Shown: positions 60,749 through 64,000 of the stretch, one piece after another | How the letters are laid out: every line of letters begins with the position of its first letter | Position numbering within the stretch: position 1 is the first letter of the stretch | Assembly: GCA_934555865.1 (NCBI GenBank) | Contig: CAKTFI010000002.1 | Span: 1-64,000, forward strand | DNA length: 64,000 nt | Source of the DNA: an uncultured Christensenellaceae bacterium | GTDB lineage: Bacteria > Bacillota > Clostridia > Christensenellales > Christensenellaceae | Reading direction: 5' to 3' | Notes under the pieces: model-generated | Told to the model about the DNA's origin: nothing | Seen by the model: only the letters and a program-made list of their open reading frames with translations | Databases searched by the model: none | Position numbers and translations under genes: made by a program

Positions 60749-63118
60749 GTGGACGAGAGAGTCTTTCAAAAACTTGGATTTGATAAATTGCGGGAACGCC
60801 TGTGCGGCTTGACGCTTTCCGAACCGGGGGCGCAGCTCGCGCGGGCATTGCAGCCCAGTGCGGACAGGGAGGCGGTGGCGGCGCTGCTCGCGGAGACGGC
60901 GGAGGCGGAACACCTCTCGCTCGCGGCGGCGGCCTACCCGATGAGCGGGTTCGACGACCTCAAGGCGGAGCTTTCCCGCCTGCGGGCGGGCGCGGCGCTG
61001 TCCTGCGCGGAGCTTCTGCGCGTGCTGCGGCTGCACCGGGCGGCCAAGCGCGCGGCGCAGGGCATCCGGCGGGACGAGGAAAGAAATGTCGTCCGCCTGG
61101 CGGAGATGGCCGAGGGGCTGTGGTATGACGACGCGCTGATCTCGCGCATCGAGCAATGCATCCTAAGCGAGGAGGAGGTCGCGGACAACGCTTCGCGCGA
61201 GCTGCGCGACATCCGCCGCCGCATCCGGACCGAAAACGCGCAGATCCGCGAAAAGCTGAACGGCATCCTGCGCAGCAAGGAGCAGGCGGCCTATTTGCAG
61301 GAAGGCATCGTGACCATGCGCGAGGGGCGCTTTGTCGTACCGGTCAAGCAGGAATACCGCGCGCAGGTGCCGGGGCTCATCCATGGGCAGTCGGCGAGTG
61401 GCGCGACGCTGTTCATCGAGCCGATGGGCATCGTGGAGGCGAACAACCGCCTGCGCCTGCTGGAAGAGGAGGAAAAGCGCGAGATCGCCCGCATTTTGCA
61501 GGAATTGAGCGACCTTGCGGGCGCGGGCGCGGCCGAGCTGCGGCAGGACATCGAGATCCTCTCCTACCTCGATCTGGTGTTCGCCAAGGCGGCGCTCGCC
61601 ATCCGCATGAAGGCGTTCTGTCCGGTATTGAACGACGAGGGGCGGATCCGCATCCTGGCCGGGCGGCACCCGGACATCGACGCGGCAGAGGTCATCCCCG
61701 TCACGGTAGAGGTCGACCCCGCGGTGCGCACGCTCATCATCACCGGCCCCAACACGGGCGGCAAGACGGTCACGCTCAAGCTCGTGGGGCTGTTTGCCCT
61801 GATGGCGCAAAGCGGCCTGTTCCTGCCTGCACAGGAGGGGAGCACGCTGCCCGTCTTTTCAGCGGTGTTTGCGGACATCGGCGACGAGCAGAGCATCGAG
61901 CAGTCGCTGTCCACCTTCAGTTCGCACATGAAGAACACCATCTACATCCTGCGCAAGGCGGACAGCGGGTCGCTCGTGCTGCTGGACGAGATGGGCGCGG
62001 GGACGGACCCGGAGGAGGGCACTGCGCTGGCACTCGCCATCCTAAGCGAGCTCACCGACCGCGGCGCGCACATCTTCGCCACGACGCATTACAGCGAGAT
62101 CAAGGCCTATGCCGCGACGGCGCCGTATTTTGAAAACGCCAGCATGGAATTCGACCCGAATTCGCTCCGGCCGACCTTCCGGCTCATCATGGGTGTGGCG
62201 GGATCGAGCAATGCGTTTTTGATCTCCAAACGGCTGGGCTTGAAAAAGGAAGTCATCGAGCGCGCGAGCGCCTTTATGCGCGAGGAACGGCTGGAATTCG
62301 ACCGGCTGATGCTCCAGGCGGAGCGCACGCGCAAAAACGCCGACCAGCGGATGCAGCAGGCGATGGCGCTGGAAAAGCAGGCGCGGGAGTCGGAAAAGAA
62401 GGTGAAGGCCGTCGAGCAGGAGATCGCCGACCGCCGGGAAAAGGCGCTTCAAAAGGCGCGGCAGGAGGCGTATGAGATTGTCCGGCAGGCCAAGGAGGAG
62501 ACCGAGCGCATCCTGAGGGAGGCGCGCAAGACGCGACGGCAGACTGAAAGCGATGCGACCCGGACGACCGAGCGCGTGCGTGCGGACCTTGCGCAGAAGC
62601 AGGAGCGGCTGCAGCGGCAGATCGAGCAGCCGCAGAAAAAAAAGGCGGCGGCTGGCAAGCGGCTGGACGCCCGCAAGCTGCAAATCGGCCAGGAGGTGCA
62701 TGTCATAAGCCTGGGCGTGGATGCGACGGTGCTGACCCTGCCGGATGCCAAGGGCATGCTGTCCGTGCAGGCGGGCATTTTGAGCGTGAATGTCGCGGCG
62801 AGCGACCTCGTCGAAAAGCAGACGGGCAAGCGCCGCGCCGTGCGCACCTCGAGCGTGCAGCTTGCGCGCAAGCCGGTGTCGCTGTCCGTGGACCTGCACG
62901 GATACACGGTGGAGGAGGCGATCGTCGAGCTGGACAAGTACCTGGACGACGCGTTTTTGGCGGGGCTGCACGAGGTGTCTGTCATCCACGGCAAGGGCAC
63001 GGGCGCACTGCGCAGCGGCATCCACCAATTCCTGCGGCGGCACCCGCATGTGGACTCCTTCCGCCTCGGCAAATACGGCGAGGGCGAGGGCGGCGTGACG
63101 ATCGTGACCTTAAAGTAG
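60749..63118 (+). CDS. mutS2: Endonuclease MutS2
   Basis: A MutS-like ATPase of 789 residues, linked in Bacillota to suppression of recombination and to rescue of collided ribosomes. It shows QEGIVTMREGRFVVPVK, Walker A TGPNTGGKTVTLK (about residue 332), STFSSHMKNT, Walker B VLLDEMGAGTDPEEG, a charged coiled-coil region (about 510-640), and the C-terminal Smr nuclease domain with DLHGYTVEEA and VIHGKGTGALR. It starts at GTG 60749, 5 bases after the U32 gene, probably coupled. Confidence 0.95.
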   Translation: MDERVFQKLGFDKLRERLCGLTLSEPGAQLARALQPSADREAVAALLAETAEAEHLSLAAAAYPMSGFDDLKAELSRLRAGAALSCAELLRVLRLHRAAKRAAQGIRRDEERNVVRLAEMAEGLWYDDALISRIEQCILSEEEVADNASRELRDIRRRIRTENAQIREKLNGILRSKEQAAYLQEGIVTMREGRFVVPVKQEYRAQVPGLIHGQSASGATLFIEPMGIVEANNRLRLLEEEEKREIARILQELSDLAGAGAAELRQDIEILSYLDLVFAKAALAIRMKAFCPVLNDEGRIRILAGRHPDIDAAEVIPVTVEVDPAVRTLIITGPNTGGKTVTLKLVGLFALMAQSGLFLPAQEGSTLPVFSAVFADIGDEQSIEQSLSTFSSHMKNTIYILRKADSGSLVLLDEMGAGTDPEEGTALALAILSELTDRGAHIFATTHYSEIKAYAATAPYFENASMEFDPNSLRPTFRLIMGVAGSSNAFLISKRLGLKKEVIERASAFMREERLEFDRLMLQAERTRKNADQRMQQAMALEKQARESEKKVKAVEQEIADRREKALQKARQEAYEIVRQAKEETERILREARKTRRQTESDATRTTERVRADLAQKQERLQRQIEQPQKKKAAAGKRLDARKLQIGQEVHVISLGVDATVLTLPDAKGMLSVQAGILSVNVAASDLVEKQTGKRRAVRTSSVQLARKPVSLSVDLHGYTVEEAIVELDKYLDDAFLAGLHEVSVIHGKGTGALRSGIHQFLRRHPHVDSFRLGKYGEGEGGVTIVTLK

Positions 63119-63224
63119 TTTTCACGAATGTTGCGCGAAAGTTACAAATTGTTCATAAAAAATCGATATAATGTTGCCAAAGAATTTGGCCCCGGGCCAG
63201 ACAGGCAATAAAGGAGGAAGCGCG

Positions 63225-63920
63225 ATGGCGAATACGACGATACTTTTGATGGATGACGACGAGAATATCTGCAAGGTGATCCGGCTGTATCTGGAAAAGG
63301 AAGGAATGACCGTGCAGGTCGCCCACGACGGCGCCGCGGGGATGGATCTGTTCCATCAGGAGACGCCCGATCTGGTGCTGTTAGACATCATGATGCCCGG
63401 GATGGACGGCATCGAGGTCATCAAGCAGATCCGCCGGGAGAGCTCTGTACCCGTCATCATGCTGACGGCCAAGGGCGACACCATCGACAAGGTGCTGGCG
63501 CTGGAGCTCGGGGCGGACGATTACATCGTCAAGCCCTTTGAACCGAAGGAATTGATCGCGCGCATCAAGGCCGTGATCCGCCGGACGGAGACGGCCGCCG
63601 AGGAACCGGCGACCATCAAATACGAGAACCTGGAGATCTCCATTTCGGAATATACCGTGGAATACTGCGGCAAAAAGCTGGAGCTCCCGCCCAAGGAGCT
63701 GGAGCTTCTCTACTTCCTCGCGTCGCACCCGAACAAGGTGTTCACGCGCGAACAGCTTTTGCAGAAGGTGTGGGAATTCGACTTCTACGGCGATTCCCGC
63801 ACGATTGATGTGCATATCAAGCGCCTGCGCGAAAAGCTGGGCGACGACCACCCCTGGCATATCAAGACGGTGTGGGGCGTCGGGTATAAATTCGAGGTGG
63901 AGGAAGCGGGGAGCAACTAA
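63225..63920 (+). CDS. OmpR-family response regulator
   Basis: The 231 residues have a receiver domain (DDDENICKVIRLYLEKEG, phosphoacceptor Asp in LVLLDIMMPG, Lys in DDYIVKPFEP) and a winged-helix DNA-binding domain (ELELLYFLASHPNKVFTREQLLQKVW, RTIDVHIKRLREKLG, VWGVGYKFE). AAAGGAGGAAG precedes ATG 63225. TATAAT at 63167-63172 is the likely -10 box, with TTACAA 19 bases upstream. The histidine kinase gene follows immediately. The controlled genes cannot be inferred. Confidence 0.95.
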   Translation: MANTTILLMDDDENICKVIRLYLEKEGMTVQVAHDGAAGMDLFHQETPDLVLLDIMMPGMDGIEVIKQIRRESSVPVIMLTAKGDTIDKVLALELGADDYIVKPFEPKELIARIKAVIRRTETAAEEPATIKYENLEISISEYTVEYCGKKLELPPKELELLYFLASHPNKVFTREQLLQKVWEFDFYGDSRTIDVHIKRLREKLGDDHPWHIKTVWGVGYKFEVEEAGSN

Positions 63921-64000
63921 TGTTTCGCTATCGAACTCTGTTTTCCCGCATCCTGGCCGTGTGCCTGGGCGTGCTTCTGTTGAGCGTGCTGCTGCTGAAC
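63921..64000 (+). CDS. Sensor histidine kinase, 5' end only
   Basis: The frame opens at ATG 63921, directly abutting the stop codon of the response regulator gene, and reads MFRYRTLFSRILAVCLGVLLLSVLLLN to the window edge. This is a cytoplasmic basic start followed by the first membrane segment, typical of a membrane-bound sensor kinase. Identification rests on that and on the position after an OmpR-family regulator. The rest lies outside the window. Confidence 0.7.

Noticed and set aside
1-64000. CRISPR arrays, insertion sequences and prophage genes
   Set aside because: No regularly spaced repeats, transposase or phage structural motifs were seen on either strand.

Overview
ORGANISM. The window looks like a chromosomal segment of a GC-rich member of the Clostridia (Bacillota). 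The evidence is a set of Gram-positive-type genes: MutS2, ZapA, the PII-like c-di-AMP receptor DarA, DUF1540 proteins, a class B sortase, a PdaA-type deacetylase, a T-box leader on ileS and AGGAGG-type ribosome binding sites. The PdaA-type enzyme hints at spore-forming ancestry. Most of the DNA is GC-rich. Two stretches are visibly AT-richer, about 165-2950 and 49740-51350. Each lies just downstream of a tRNA gene and holds accessory or decayed genes, so both look acquired. LAYOUT. 1-201: end of an rRNA operon (5S, tRNA-Asn, terminator). 200-2950: accessory patch with a GNAT-DUF3795 fusion, a GNAT gene interrupted by an in-frame TGA, and an N-terminally truncated PH-domain gene. 2970-11650: O-antigen-ligase-like protein, a structured RNA candidate, enolase, nitroreductase, 2-hydroxyacid dehydrogenase, DarA, dUTPase, an OpgB/LtaS-like phosphoglycerol transferase with a small membrane partner, and a riboswitch-like leader in front of a DUF4430 lipoprotein. 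11650-20000: YchF, UppP, an EamA transporter, a YbaK-type deacylase, a BFD-like ferredoxin, SerRS, ArgRS and an unrecognised protein. 20100-28950: LOG protein, oligoendopeptidase F, DUF1540 pair, two AEC transporters, a zinc-ribbon membrane protein, a LysR-like micro-ORF and LeuRS. 29000-37400: DUF1015 protein, aspartate kinase, Pgi, SerA, SerC, RarA. 37600-47500: deacetylase lipoprotein, T-box plus type-2-like IleRS, and a five-gene amino acid uptake and catabolism operon. 47800-49730: PdaA-like enzyme and sortase B back to back, then tRNA-Thr. 49960-51350: AT-rich epimerase and a small membrane protein. 51490-64000: TRIC-like protein, ProC, an aminotransferase, glycerol-1-phosphate dehydrogenase, a flippase, YcxB-like protein, ZapA, U32 peptidase, MutS2, and a two-component pair whose kinase runs off the window. 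HOW THE GENES WORK TOGETHER. SerC and SerA form a serine-synthesis operon. ArgS, SerS and the BFD-like protein are co-oriented and closely spaced. Cell-envelope genes recur (UppP, OpgB/LtaS-like enzyme, O-antigen-ligase-like protein, flippase with G1P dehydrogenase, two deacetylases, sortase B). The operon at 42904-47468 joins an ABC importer for a polar amino acid to an ornithine-cyclodeaminase-family dehydrogenase and an aminotransferase, so it looks like a self-contained uptake and breakdown route for one unidentified amino acid. No CRISPR array, insertion sequence or phage module was recognised.
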